From: Beijerinckiaceae bacterium
GTDB taxonomy: Bacteria; Pseudomonadota; Alphaproteobacteria; Rhizobiales; Beijerinckiaceae
Assembly: GCA_947474545.1 (NCBI GenBank)
Contig: CANJJI010000033.1
Location: 1 to 34,969, forward strand
Direction: 5' to 3'
DNA: 34,969 nt
Within the stretch, counting starts at the first letter, position 1. Every line of letters begins with the position of its first letter. Shown here piece after piece: positions 15,866 to 23,834 of the stretch. Made by a program: the position numbers and the translations under genes. The notes beneath the pieces were generated by a model that was not told where the DNA came from, searched no databases, and worked only from the letters and a program-made list of their open reading frames with translations.

Positions 15866-16849
15866 TCAGCCCATCTGTTCAACTTTGGCGAGCTTGACCC
15901 AATCGCCCCAGATCTTGACGCCCTCCTCCAACAATTTGCGCGCAAGGGCGGCGTCGCCGGGGAAGGGATCGGAACCGGTCTTGCCAAGAAACTCCTTGGT
16001 CTCCGGATCTTTCACTACCTTGAGGCCTGCCACTTCCAGTTTGTCGAGAATCGCCTTGGGCGTTCCCTTGGGCGTATGGATCGACCACCAGGAGAAGACA
16101 TCCGAATTCATGATGCCAACTTCACGGGCGCCGGGGATATCCGGCAAGGAGGACACGCGATCCTTTGTCGTCACGCACAGAGCACGGATCTTGCCGGAAT
16201 TGCGCATGGCTGCGCTGCCGGCCGGATCGATGAACACAAAGTCCAGAACACCGCCGATAAGATCGGCCACTGCGCCTGCAGATTCCTTGTATTTCACCTC
16301 AACGGTTTCAAGGCCGAACTGCACCTTCATCAATTCGGCGCTGATCAGGCTGACAGTAGAGACTGAGCCGTAGCTGGCCTTGTCGCCCTTCTTCTTGAGC
16401 GCGGCGGCGAGATCGGCGACGGTCTTGTAGGGGCTGTCGGCGGCCACTGTCAGAATGAACGGCAATTTGAACAGGGTACAGGCGCTGTCATAATCCTTGA
16501 GCGGATCGTAGTTCAGCTTCTTGTAGAGCGCAGGCGCGATCGTCAGCAGATTGGTAGGCGCGATATAGATTGTATAACCATCAGGCTTGGCGCGCGCGAC
16601 ATATTCATTGGCGATATTACCGAACGCGCCGGGCTTGTTCTCCACGATCACGGTCTTGCCGAGTTCATCGCCCAGCTTCTTGGCAAAGAAGCGGACATAT
16701 ATATCCGCACCGGAACCAGCCGGAAACATCGCGATGGCCCGCACTTCCTTCGATGGCCAGACCTCCTGCGCAAAGGCGGACGGGGTGGCGAAGGGCGAGG
16801 CCAGCGCGGCCCCGGCTGACGTTTTCAAGAGTTCGCGACGTGTAAGCAA
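15866..16849 (-). CDS. Bug/TctC-type tricarboxylate transporter binding protein
   Basis: Periplasmic solute-binding protein of the Bug (TctC) family, used by tripartite tricarboxylate transporters and often present as orphans. The N-terminus TRRELLKTSAGAALASP resembles a twin-arginine signal, with cleavage near AFA-Q28. The mature part shows AIAMFPAGSGADIYVR, the first ligand loop, and VENKPGAFGNIA, both typical of the family. The length of 327 aa is usual. It is followed by a terminator hairpin and lies 96 nt downstream of the LLM monooxygenase gene, so they may be co-expressed. No tctA or tctB gene is in the window; the ligand is unknown, with carboxylates or aromatics likely for the family. 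Confidence 0.88.
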   Translation of the reverse strand: MLTRRELLKTSAGAALASPFATPSAFAQEVWPSKEVRAIAMFPAGSGADIYVRFFAKKLGDELGKTVIVENKPGAFGNIANEYVARAKPDGYTIYIAPTNLLTIAPALYKKLNYDPLKDYDSACTLFKLPFILTVAADSPYKTVADLAAALKKKGDKASYGSVSTVSLISAELMKVQFGLETVEVKYKESAGAVADLIGGVLDFVFIDPAGSAAMRNSGKIRALCVTTKDRVSSLPDIPGAREVGIMNSDVFSWWSIHTPKGTPKAILDKLEVAGLKVVKDPETKEFLGKTGSDPFPGDAALARKLLEEGVKIWGDWVKLAKVEQMG

Positions 16850-16945
16850 TGTGTTTCCCTCCGGCAGGCGTTTCGTTGAAACGCACGATATAGGTTTTGG
16901 CGGAAAAGTGGAACCCTCCCGGGCCGGAGTCCGGTCAACCCAGTG

Positions 16946-17989
16946 CTATTTTGCTGCCGCCATTGCGGGTAGAGCCTTCATTGCTGGCATGACTTCCTTG
17001 CCGAACAGATTGATCGAATGCAGCGCTTCTTCTTTCGTCATATCGCCGAAGGCGAATTGGCCTGTCACATAATCACAGCCACATTCGGCAACGACTGACT
17101 TGACGAAGTCGCGCACCTTCCCGGGCGTTCCGGCGATGCCGCGCCGCTCATCAATGACGAGCTGGAAATCATTGGGCCGTTCGCCATAAACGGGCGAGCG
17201 TCCATGCAGATGATAGAGGTAGTGGAAGCTCTTGTGCCAGACCTTATAGGCGCGGCTGGCAAGCTCCATGGCCTGCTTGTCTGTATCCCCGACAACGATG
17301 AAAAGGCCGAGTCCAGCCTTTCCTGCGGGTTTGCCAGCGGGCTGCACTTTCGTCCAGGCCTGCCGGAAATGATCGTAGAACGGCTTCATTTCGCCCGGCG
17401 TACGCAATCCGACGATATTCATGCCATGCTCTGCCGCATGTTCTGCATTTTCGAGCGAATGCACACCCATCCACAAGGGCGGATGCGGTCTTTGCACGGG
17501 TTCAAGCACCATCTGTACGTCTTCGGCGCTGCGCTTTTCCCCGGTGAAAGAAAACTTCTTGCTGGACAGAGCCTGTTTCAAAATCTGCAGGCTCTCATTG
17601 TAGACCTTGCGCGACGCCTGAAAATCAGGGTCTTCGCCATAGGTGCGGCTCTCCAGCGGCGAGATGCCGCGACCGACACCAAGATCAAAGCGCCCGCCGC
17701 TCATCTGATCGAGCATGCAGACTTCTTCGGCCAGCCGCAGGGGATGATAAAGTGGAAGACAATAGACCATCGGTCCAAAGCGCAGATTGTGCGTGCGCTG
17801 GGCAACGGCCGAAAGAAAGATACCGGGAGATGCAGCCATGCCCAACGGCGTGAAATGATGCTCCGCAACATGATAGCTATAGAACCCCGCGCGATCATAA
17901 GCTTCGATGATGTCGAGCCGGTCCTTGTAGAATTGATTGAGCGAATTCGATCCACTGTCGACGTGATCAAAAATGCCAATTTCCAGCAT
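16946..17989 (-). CDS. LLM class flavin-dependent oxidoreductase
   Basis: Luciferase-like (TIM-barrel) flavin monooxygenase of 347 aa. Diagnostic parts are EIGIFDHVD at the start, YSYHVAEHHFTPLGMAASPGIF, AVAQRTHNLRFGPMV, LDQMSGGRFDLGVGRG and PHPPLWMGVHS. Such enzymes use reduced FMN from a separate reductase to oxidise organic substrates; no reductase gene is adjacent. ATG 17989 has GAGG nine nt upstream on the minus strand. A perfect 15-nt palindrome lies about 115 nt upstream and may be an operator. A binding-protein gene follows on the same strand. Confidence 0.87.
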   Translation of the reverse strand: MLEIGIFDHVDSGSNSLNQFYKDRLDIIEAYDRAGFYSYHVAEHHFTPLGMAASPGIFLSAVAQRTHNLRFGPMVYCLPLYHPLRLAEEVCMLDQMSGGRFDLGVGRGISPLESRTYGEDPDFQASRKVYNESLQILKQALSSKKFSFTGEKRSAEDVQMVLEPVQRPHPPLWMGVHSLENAEHAAEHGMNIVGLRTPGEMKPFYDHFRQAWTKVQPAGKPAGKAGLGLFIVVGDTDKQAMELASRAYKVWHKSFHYLYHLHGRSPVYGERPNDFQLVIDERRGIAGTPGKVRDFVKSVVAECGCDYVTGQFAFGDMTKEEALHSINLFGKEVMPAMKALPAMAAAK

Positions 17990-18103
17990 GGGCGTTTCCT
18001 CGTGTTGGCCGCCTTTTGCGGCATTTTCCAGCTATTGGATGAAGGCTACCGACCCGTTGCCGGACCGACAAGCCCAAACCTTTGCCGAACAGGGCCTCCG
18101 GGG

Positions 18104-18118
18104 GTGACCTAGGGTCAC
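18104..18118. promoter_or_regulatory. Perfect palindrome, possible operator
   Basis: GTGACCTAGGGTCAC has 6-bp perfect arms (GTGACC/GGTCAC) around TAG. It sits in the 260-nt stretch between the divergent LLM monooxygenase gene and the small membrane peptide gene, 115 nt from the former. It resembles a dimeric repressor site; the regulator is unknown. Bases 17990-18103 show nothing else I can name. Confidence 0.4.
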
Positions 18119-18249
18119 ATGGGGCCAAACCCTGCAGGCATGACGATTGTCACATCTGCGTATGACCGGTGGCACTTCGTCGCCCGCAAAAATGGCTGTT
18201 TAATCAGCCCCAGACTGCGAGTTGAGGAACGGCGGTTGGAGGCGTGTGC

Positions 18250-18357
18250 GTGCCAAGGAAACTTCTGTGTGCCGGCCGGGGCATTGCGATCATAGCTGTA
18301 CTCTTCTGGCCGGTTATCGTGCTGGCGGTATCGGTCATTCTGAAACCTGGAAATTGA
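18250..18357 (+). CDS. Putative 35-aa single-span membrane peptide
   Basis: I do not recognise a family. The reading frame starts at GTG 18250, with GGAGG (18238-18242) exactly 7 nt upstream, and ends at TGA 18357. The product has a basic N-terminus (PRKLLCAGRG), then one strongly hydrophobic stretch at about residues 12-30 (IAIIAVLFWPVIVLAVSV), and ends KPGN. This is the topology of a small inner membrane peptide with its N-terminus in the cytoplasm. A second in-frame GTG at 18244 is too close to the ribosome site. It lies 49 nt before the PAS-like gene on the same strand and may be co-transcribed. Reality of the gene rests on the ribosome site and composition only. Confidence 0.45.
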   Translation: MPRKLLCAGRGIAIIAVLFWPVIVLAVSVILKPGN

Positions 18358-18406
18358 TAACCGAACTGGTTTAGTCCCCGATGGGGCTATCGAAACGGAA
18401 AGCACT

Positions 18407-19006
18407 TTGCCCGTGTCCGAACTCTTATCCGATCACTTGATTCTGACGCGTCCATCCTCAGTCCATGAGAAGATGGAAGATATCGACGCCATACTGGACC
18501 CTTCGCTGGGGCTGATTGCATGCGATTTAAAAGGTGTTGTAGCCAGCCGGGCCGGGACTCTGGCGAGATGGGCGCCACCGAAGGGCGGAGACATTTTCTC
18601 TACGAGTGTTCTTTGGGGCATGAACACTCACATTGCACAAGCCGTTATTGCAGAGAGGCGGCGTGAAACTCTCCATGAGGTTACGCTCGAAATCGAGGGC
18701 GTTTCCAGAGTCTTTGATATTGAAATTCATTGGGACGCCAGCGCGCAACGGTTGCTCTTTGCCGTTTACGACGCCAGCGAAAGGATTTCGGGCATCATCA
18801 AGGAATTACAGAATGCGAGGACTCGTAATATCCTGCGCGAAGCGGATGCTGGCATGCGCGGGATCATTGTTCAATACCGTAGCAGGCTCGAAACAATGAT
18901 CTCGCGCGATCCCGAGGTTTCCCACACATCGGCGATACAACGGCTGTGGCGTTATGAAAACATCGTGGAGGATTTGCAGCGCCAGATTGACCTGCTGGCG
19001 GCATGA
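18407..19006 (+). CDS. Unknown protein with a PAS-like fold
   Basis: I do not recognise a named family for this 199-aa protein. Residues about 24-120 look PAS-like: LGLIACDLKGVVASRAG, then WAPPKGGDIFSTSVLWGM, VTLEIEGVSRVFDIEIHWD and RLLFAVYDASERISGIIKEL, a strand order close to that of a sensor PAS domain. The rest (about 120-199) is mainly charged helix (ARTRNILREAD, WRYENIVEDLQRQIDLLAA), possibly a coiled coil. No kinase, HTH or GGDEF output domain and no membrane segment is present. TTG 18407 (GGAAAG upstream) or GTG 18413 could be the start. It may be a stand-alone sensory adaptor; the alternative is a lineage-specific protein of other function. Confidence 0.65.
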   Translation: MPVSELLSDHLILTRPSSVHEKMEDIDAILDPSLGLIACDLKGVVASRAGTLARWAPPKGGDIFSTSVLWGMNTHIAQAVIAERRRETLHEVTLEIEGVSRVFDIEIHWDASAQRLLFAVYDASERISGIIKELQNARTRNILREADAGMRGIIVQYRSRLETMISRDPEVSHTSAIQRLWRYENIVEDLQRQIDLLAA

Positions 19007-19025
19007 TGGTTCTGCCGAGATTAAA

Positions 19026-20264
19026 TCAATCCGTCAGCTCTGGCCTGTTGCGCATGTAGATCGCGGTCAGGGCGCAGAATGTCATCAGCACTCCACCAAC
19101 CACAAAAAAGCTCGCGCCCAGTCCGGCGCTGGCGGCGACAAGTCCCATACCCATCGGCGTCAGACCAGCGGCGGCGCGATTGGCTGTTGTGCGTAGCGCA
19201 ATCGTCTTGCCTTGCGATCCCGGCCCGGCCGCATGAACAAGTATGGACAAGATCAACGGCTGGCTGATCCCCATACAGAAACCGCGCAAGCCCGAAGTCA
19301 TGGCCAACATTCCAAAAGAATGCAGCAACGGCGTGACCGCGACAAAAATGATCGAACCAACGGTCGCCAGCAGCAGCACCCACAAAGGTTTCATAAAACG
19401 GATCGCAGTCGTCACGCAGAGCGAGGCGATAGCAGCAAAGGCAGCGGAAATGGTCACAAGAAATCCGATCTGTGTCGCAGAAAAACCACTCTCGTTGAGA
19501 TAGAGCGGATAAAAGGAATCCTGCACTGCCGATGATGAAATCCTGATAACCGTTATCACCAGCATGATGCTGACAGCCGGTAGCGTCGCAAGCCGGAAGG
19601 CGCTGGCATAGTCGGACCATTTGGGCATCAGATCGATCATCGCAAACTTCACGCTCGCCAGCGGATTCTCAAGTTTAGGCTGCGGCATCAGGAAAGCGGC
19701 GATCGCCATCCCGATGGCCCATGCGGACAGAAAAACAAACGCTCCCCAAATACCCAGATGATCGAATACAAGTCCGGCAATCGGCGGCCCCAAAAGGCCA
19801 CCCATGCGCATGCAGAAGGCGAAACGTCCGGCGAATTTATGAGAGCCTTTGAGCACCTGTGCGAAGGCCGTCTGCGCGCCGAGGAAACCGATGGTCGAGC
19901 CGAATCCGTTCAGCATCTGCAGCGCGAAAATGATGGGAACCCACGATGTCAGCGGAAAACACAGGGCAACGCCTGCGCTGATCAATGCGCAGACCACCAT
20001 CAGACGGCGCGCCCCCAGCTTGTCCATCAAGGCGCCACCGTGAATGGCAAGCAAAAAGGGCAGGATATGTTTCGCGCCAATTACAATGCCGATAGCAGCG
20101 GGCGAAACGCCCATGCCCGCGAGCCAGAGCGGCAGCACGATGGCGGCGACGTCAGACATGGAATTGGAAAAGAGCCCCGCCGCATAGACCGGAGCCTGCG
20201 TACGCATGGGGACGGAGTCTTCCGGGATGGATACACCACCCTCTGTTGTTGTTCTTATGGTCAC
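19026..20264 (-). CDS. MFS transporter
   Basis: Major facilitator superfamily carrier of 412 aa with about twelve hydrophobic segments. The MFS loop motif after helix 2 reads GGALMDKLGARRLMV, close to the consensus G-x3-D-R-x-G-R-R. The rest includes FGSTIGFLGAQTAFAQ and FAFCMRMGGLLGPPIAGLVFD. The start is GTG 20264; an in-frame ATG at 20207 with GGAAGA upstream is also possible, since the first 19 residues are polar. It lies 13 nt after the binding-protein gene on the same strand, in a likely operon with it and perhaps the Rieske oxygenase, so it may export or import a substrate or product of that oxygenase. Confidence 0.87.
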   Translation of the reverse strand: MTIRTTTEGGVSIPEDSVPMRTQAPVYAAGLFSNSMSDVAAIVLPLWLAGMGVSPAAIGIVIGAKHILPFLLAIHGGALMDKLGARRLMVVCALISAGVALCFPLTSWVPIIFALQMLNGFGSTIGFLGAQTAFAQVLKGSHKFAGRFAFCMRMGGLLGPPIAGLVFDHLGIWGAFVFLSAWAIGMAIAAFLMPQPKLENPLASVKFAMIDLMPKWSDYASAFRLATLPAVSIMLVITVIRISSSAVQDSFYPLYLNESGFSATQIGFLVTISAAFAAIASLCVTTAIRFMKPLWVLLLATVGSIIFVAVTPLLHSFGMLAMTSGLRGFCMGISQPLILSILVHAAGPGSQGKTIALRTTANRAAAGLTPMGMGLVAASAGLGASFFVVGGVLMTFCALTAIYMRNRPELTD

Positions 20265-20277
20265 TCTTGATGCCGGT

Positions 20278-21291
20278 TCAGTTCAGGGCTGCCTTGACGC
20301 GTTCAACAACAGCTTTGGGCGTTTTGTAGAGTCGCGCAAGTGTTGTGTCGATTTCTGCTCCAGTGACCAGGCCGGGTTCGAGCTTCTGTTTGTTGGCCTC
20401 GCTCAGAAAGTCCGGATCTTTGACTGTTGACTCAAAGGCGGCGCGCAGAGCTGCTGCGCGCTCGGGCGGCAACCCTGGCGGGGCGGCAAAGGGCCGGGCG
20501 AACAATAATGGCGACACGACGAGTTCGATGGCCTGCCTGTCCTCTTCGGTCTTTGCAAGATCAAGCGCCAGTGGCGTTTCGGGATGATCGGGATGTTTTT
20601 TCAGGCCGAATTGCACCAGCGGGATTGTCTTGCGGTCGCGCACCCAGTCCGGCCGCTCCACGCCCATTGTCACCCAACCCCAAGCGCAAAAGCCATGCAC
20701 TTCGCCGCTTTCCATCGCCAGCAGAGAATCTGCTGAACCCTTGTAGCCCTGAACGATTTTGAATTTCGTACCAGTGATCGCGTTCAGCAATTTCGGATAC
20801 ATGACGGCGTCGGCATTCGGCCCTGTCCCGGCCACCAGCAATTCGCGGTTTTTGAGTTCCTCTATATTCGTCGCGGGTGCTGTGTGCCAGGCGACGCAGG
20901 TGTTAATTTCATTGGATGTCGAACCGAGCCAGAGAAACTTCAGCGGATCAAACCGCGCCTGCGGATTGTCGAGCAAGGGATCGAGCGGCAAGGTGCGATT
21001 GAACGTGCCGAACTCAGTCCCGTCTTTTGGCGCAGTGAAATATAGCGCATTGGCCAGCACGAGGCCGGCGGCGCCGGGCACATTCTTGACGACAACCGAG
21101 GGATTGCCGGGCAGATGTTTGCCAAGATGCCGTGCGAGCGTGCGCGCATGCCGGTCGTATCCGCCGCCCGGACCAAAGCCAACGCTGATCGTGACGGTCT
21201 TGCCGCGATAAAAGTCAGCGGCCGTCTGAGCTGTGGCGGACGCATAGGGACATAGAAGCGCCAGACATACGCCAAACCTGTAGAGCTTCAT
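20278..21291 (-). CDS. Bug/TctC-like binding protein
   Basis: Periplasmic solute-binding protein of the tripartite tricarboxylate receptor superfamily. A Sec signal peptide MKLYRFGVCLALLCPYASA is followed by FYRGKTVTISVGFGPGGGYD and HLPGNPSVVVKNVPGAAG, which mark the HLPGNP subgroup, shared with the gene at 24847. The length of 337 aa is typical. AGGGCGG lies just before ATG 21291. It is followed at 13 nt by the MFS gene and preceded at 112 nt by the Rieske oxygenase gene, all minus strand. No TctA/TctB genes are near. The ligand is unknown, with an aromatic acid plausible from context. Confidence 0.85.
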   Translation of the reverse strand: MKLYRFGVCLALLCPYASATAQTAADFYRGKTVTISVGFGPGGGYDRHARTLARHLGKHLPGNPSVVVKNVPGAAGLVLANALYFTAPKDGTEFGTFNRTLPLDPLLDNPQARFDPLKFLWLGSTSNEINTCVAWHTAPATNIEELKNRELLVAGTGPNADAVMYPKLLNAITGTKFKIVQGYKGSADSLLAMESGEVHGFCAWGWVTMGVERPDWVRDRKTIPLVQFGLKKHPDHPETPLALDLAKTEEDRQAIELVVSPLLFARPFAAPPGLPPERAAALRAAFESTVKDPDFLSEANKQKLEPGLVTGAEIDTTLARLYKTPKAVVERVKAALN

Positions 21292-21403
21292 CCGCCCTGC
21301 CCTCCCCGATCCGGCGATTGATTATCACCTGTGTTCAAGGTTACGGCGCAATTACTCGGTTGGGAAGGCGTTATTTGAAGCCAACCTGCATGGCCAGCCT
21401 GCT

Positions 21404-22435
21404 TCAACTTTCGCCCGCGATCATGCGCTCGATGATCCGCCGTGCGCGGAAGGAACCTGCGTCGATATTCAGCGTCTTCAAGGGCATGTCGGGCATCTGG
21501 CTGATGCGCTGTTGCTGTGCCTCCAGCACAATCTGATCCTCGACAAAAATCCTGGCATTGGTTTCGCGCTGCAGCGCCGTCAGAGCCATATCGCCAAGGC
21601 GGTAATTGCGGACCAGCGACCAGAAATACATGCAGGTCGTGTCCGTCTCCGGCGAGATCGTGTTCAGCACGCGCAGATTGACGCCGTGAGACCGGTCTCC
21701 CTGCAAGGCACCTGTTCCCGCTGGCGCCACGCCGACATCCAGAACTATTGTACAGGGCGCCTCGAATTTTATGATCTGCCAGCGATCGACATTGCCGGGC
21801 TTGCCCAGTTGTGCGCGCCAGAAAGGCGGCGCATCGATATTCTCCATAAAGCGCTGCACGGTCACTGTTATGCCCTCGTGCGAAGTTTCCATTGGCGTTT
21901 CAGCGACAGCGCTATTGCCGATGCTGGTGGAATGCACGAAGGTTTCGTGGGTCAGATCCATGAGATTATCGACAAAAAGCCGGTAATCGCATTTGGCGAA
22001 CATGGTCTTGCCATCGCCAGCCCATGCAGGATCGTCATTCCAGTGCATATCGGGAATTTTCGAGGGATCGGCTTTTTCTGCCACGCCGGGCCAGACCCAA
22101 ATAAAGCGATGCTTGTCGGCCACCGGATAGCTTTGCACACAAACACCGGGATTGATGGTGTCTTGCGAGGGCATCCGTGTGCATTGTCCCGCCGCGTTGA
22201 ATTTCAGCCCGTGATATTTGCAAACGACTTCGCCATTTTCGATCCAGCCCAGCGACAATGGCGCAAGCCTGTGCCAGCAGGCGTCCTGAACGGCGGAAGG
22301 GGAGCCATCCGGTTTGCGCCACAATGCAATCGCGCGATTGCATAGCGTGCGCGAAAGTATTTCCCGGCCGCTGACCTCATGGCTCCAGGCAATCGCGTAC
22401 CAGGCGTTGAGTGGAAAACCTCTGGGCGCATTCAT
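21404..22435 (-). CDS. Rieske non-haem iron oxygenase (VanA-like)
   Basis: Oxygenase component of an aromatic ring-hydroxylating or O-demethylating system, closest in style to vanillate demethylase VanA. The Rieske [2Fe-2S] ligands are C53-x-H55 and C72-x2-H75. The catalytic mononuclear iron site is seen as D160-L-T-H163-x4-H168 in NLMDLTHETFVH. ATG 22435 opens with MNAPRGFPLNAWYAIAWSHEV, the typical start, and has AGGGA upstream; the frame extends further upstream but without homology. The product is 343 aa. It needs a reductase (VanB type) that is not in the window. Probably transcribed with the binding protein and MFS gene downstream. Confidence 0.88.
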   Translation of the reverse strand: MNAPRGFPLNAWYAIAWSHEVSGREILSRTLCNRAIALWRKPDGSPSAVQDACWHRLAPLSLGWIENGEVVCKYHGLKFNAAGQCTRMPSQDTINPGVCVQSYPVADKHRFIWVWPGVAEKADPSKIPDMHWNDDPAWAGDGKTMFAKCDYRLFVDNLMDLTHETFVHSTSIGNSAVAETPMETSHEGITVTVQRFMENIDAPPFWRAQLGKPGNVDRWQIIKFEAPCTIVLDVGVAPAGTGALQGDRSHGVNLRVLNTISPETDTTCMYFWSLVRNYRLGDMALTALQRETNARIFVEDQIVLEAQQQRISQMPDMPLKTLNIDAGSFRARRIIERMIAGES

Positions 22436-22564
22436 GCGGTTTCGTCCCTGACTTTCATTTCGCTGAGCTATAGAGCTCGCGATCACATGCTCACGCAAGC
22501 GGGATCGTTTACACGGCAAAATCCGGCAGATTGCGCCGCATTTCGCGTTCAGACCAAACAATTC

Positions 22565-23551
22565 TCACTTTGGTGCAGCTAGCGTCTGAACGTTCAGCAT
22601 CGGCAAAGCGCTGCCGGGCACCATTGTCGTCGGCAAAACGCCGTTCCATTTTTCCGCCTGCACGAGGCCGATCAAAGCGGGATTGTCGCGCAGAGCTTCG
22701 CCCCTCGCACGAATGGCGGAAGCTTCCGCATCGCCGCGCAACCGCGTCGCTTCAGCATTAGCCTTCGCTCGCGCCAAGGTAGAATCCGCTTCGGCCTTTG
22801 CTTTCGTGACCGTGATTTCGGCCTGCACCTTCTCTCGTTCCGCGTTCTGGCGCAGGCGCTGAACCTCGACTTCAGCTTCCATGCGCTGCTCGACCGAGCG
22901 GATATATTCTTTGGAGAAATCGATATTTTCGATCTGCAGGCTTTGCAGAACGATGGGCTCGCCTTCCAGGCCTTTGCGAACGGCTTCGCGCGCATCCAGA
23001 TTGAGGCGGCCACGTTCCTGAATAGCGCGGGCAGCGGTGAATTGCCCGAAAACTGTCTTGATGTCGCGATTCACAATAGGGCTGATAACCCGGTTCACCG
23101 CGTTGGCGACAGTCCCAAACCGGGCATACAGTTCGCTGACGCGTTCGGGGTCGGGATGAAAGGTTACGCTGATCTTGAGATCGCCCGGCTGTTGATCGGA
23201 CGAATAGGAATTGACCTGTTGCCAGGTAAAGGTCTGCGTCTGGATCGATATCTTTTCGACCTTGTCGACAAACGGCAGTTTGAAGCCCAGTCCAGGTTGG
23301 GCCACATGGCTGATCGCGCCATTGCGCAGAACAACGGCCCGTTCGCCCTGATCAACCGTGTAAAACGAACCGCCGGCGATCATCAGTACGATAACAACGG
23401 CACAGGCGATGAGAAACCGATTCAGGTTCTGCATGGAAAATTTCCCTTGAGAAGGAGGGGCGCCGGAACCAGCTGGAGGCGCTGAAGCTGACCGTCCCCA
23501 AGGCTGCAGCGTCCCTCGCCGGGACGGCGGAGAGGATTTGTCGTCGCTCAT
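22565..23551 (-). CDS. SPFH/prohibitin family membrane protein
   Basis: Membrane-anchored scaffold of the SPFH (stomatin/prohibitin/flotillin/HflK-C) group, 328 aa. A Pro/Ser-rich N-terminal tail (1-38) precedes one membrane span at about 43-65 (RFLIACAVVIVLMIAGGSF). The SPFH domain begins with YTVDQGERAVVLRNG and contains QPGLGFKLPFVDKVEKISIQTQTF. A long charged helix (about 225-295, with repeated AKAEADSTLARAKANAEATR-like heptads) would drive oligomerisation. Such proteins regulate membrane proteases such as FtsH. Its closest style is prohibitin/HflC. It is divergent from the pseudo-HtrA gene at 23835, recalling the hflK-hflC-degP linkage of other bacteria. Confidence 0.85.
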   Translation of the reverse strand: MSDDKSSPPSRRGTLQPWGRSASAPPAGSGAPPSQGKFSMQNLNRFLIACAVVIVLMIAGGSFYTVDQGERAVVLRNGAISHVAQPGLGFKLPFVDKVEKISIQTQTFTWQQVNSYSSDQQPGDLKISVTFHPDPERVSELYARFGTVANAVNRVISPIVNRDIKTVFGQFTAARAIQERGRLNLDAREAVRKGLEGEPIVLQSLQIENIDFSKEYIRSVEQRMEAEVEVQRLRQNAEREKVQAEITVTKAKAEADSTLARAKANAEATRLRGDAEASAIRARGEALRDNPALIGLVQAEKWNGVLPTTMVPGSALPMLNVQTLAAPK

Positions 23552-23834
23552 GTCTCACCCCGGTTTTTCATGGCGTCGGTAAAGCGAGAGGCTTTGAACC
23601 AGAACAGGCCTTGCACTGTGCGACTCAGGCTGACTGGCGTGTCAGGGTACAAGAATTCATACCGTTTGGCTCCGGTCCATTTCGATTATATATTCGCAAC
23701 GAAAGCGGTTTCCGCTCTTGATGGCGGAAGGCCCTGATATCGGGCGGTTTGGACGATAGCCAAATTCGCCTCGCGTGATAATCTGCGGGAACAGCCGGGC
23801 GTGCCGGCCGGCCGCTTGTTGGAGAAAGTTTCGC

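Noticed and set aside
18115-18405. Minus-strand frame of 96 codons in the 417-nt gap
   Set aside because: There is no ribosome site and the composition is not protein-like; the plus-strand 35-aa frame in the same place has a clear ribosome site and membrane pattern.
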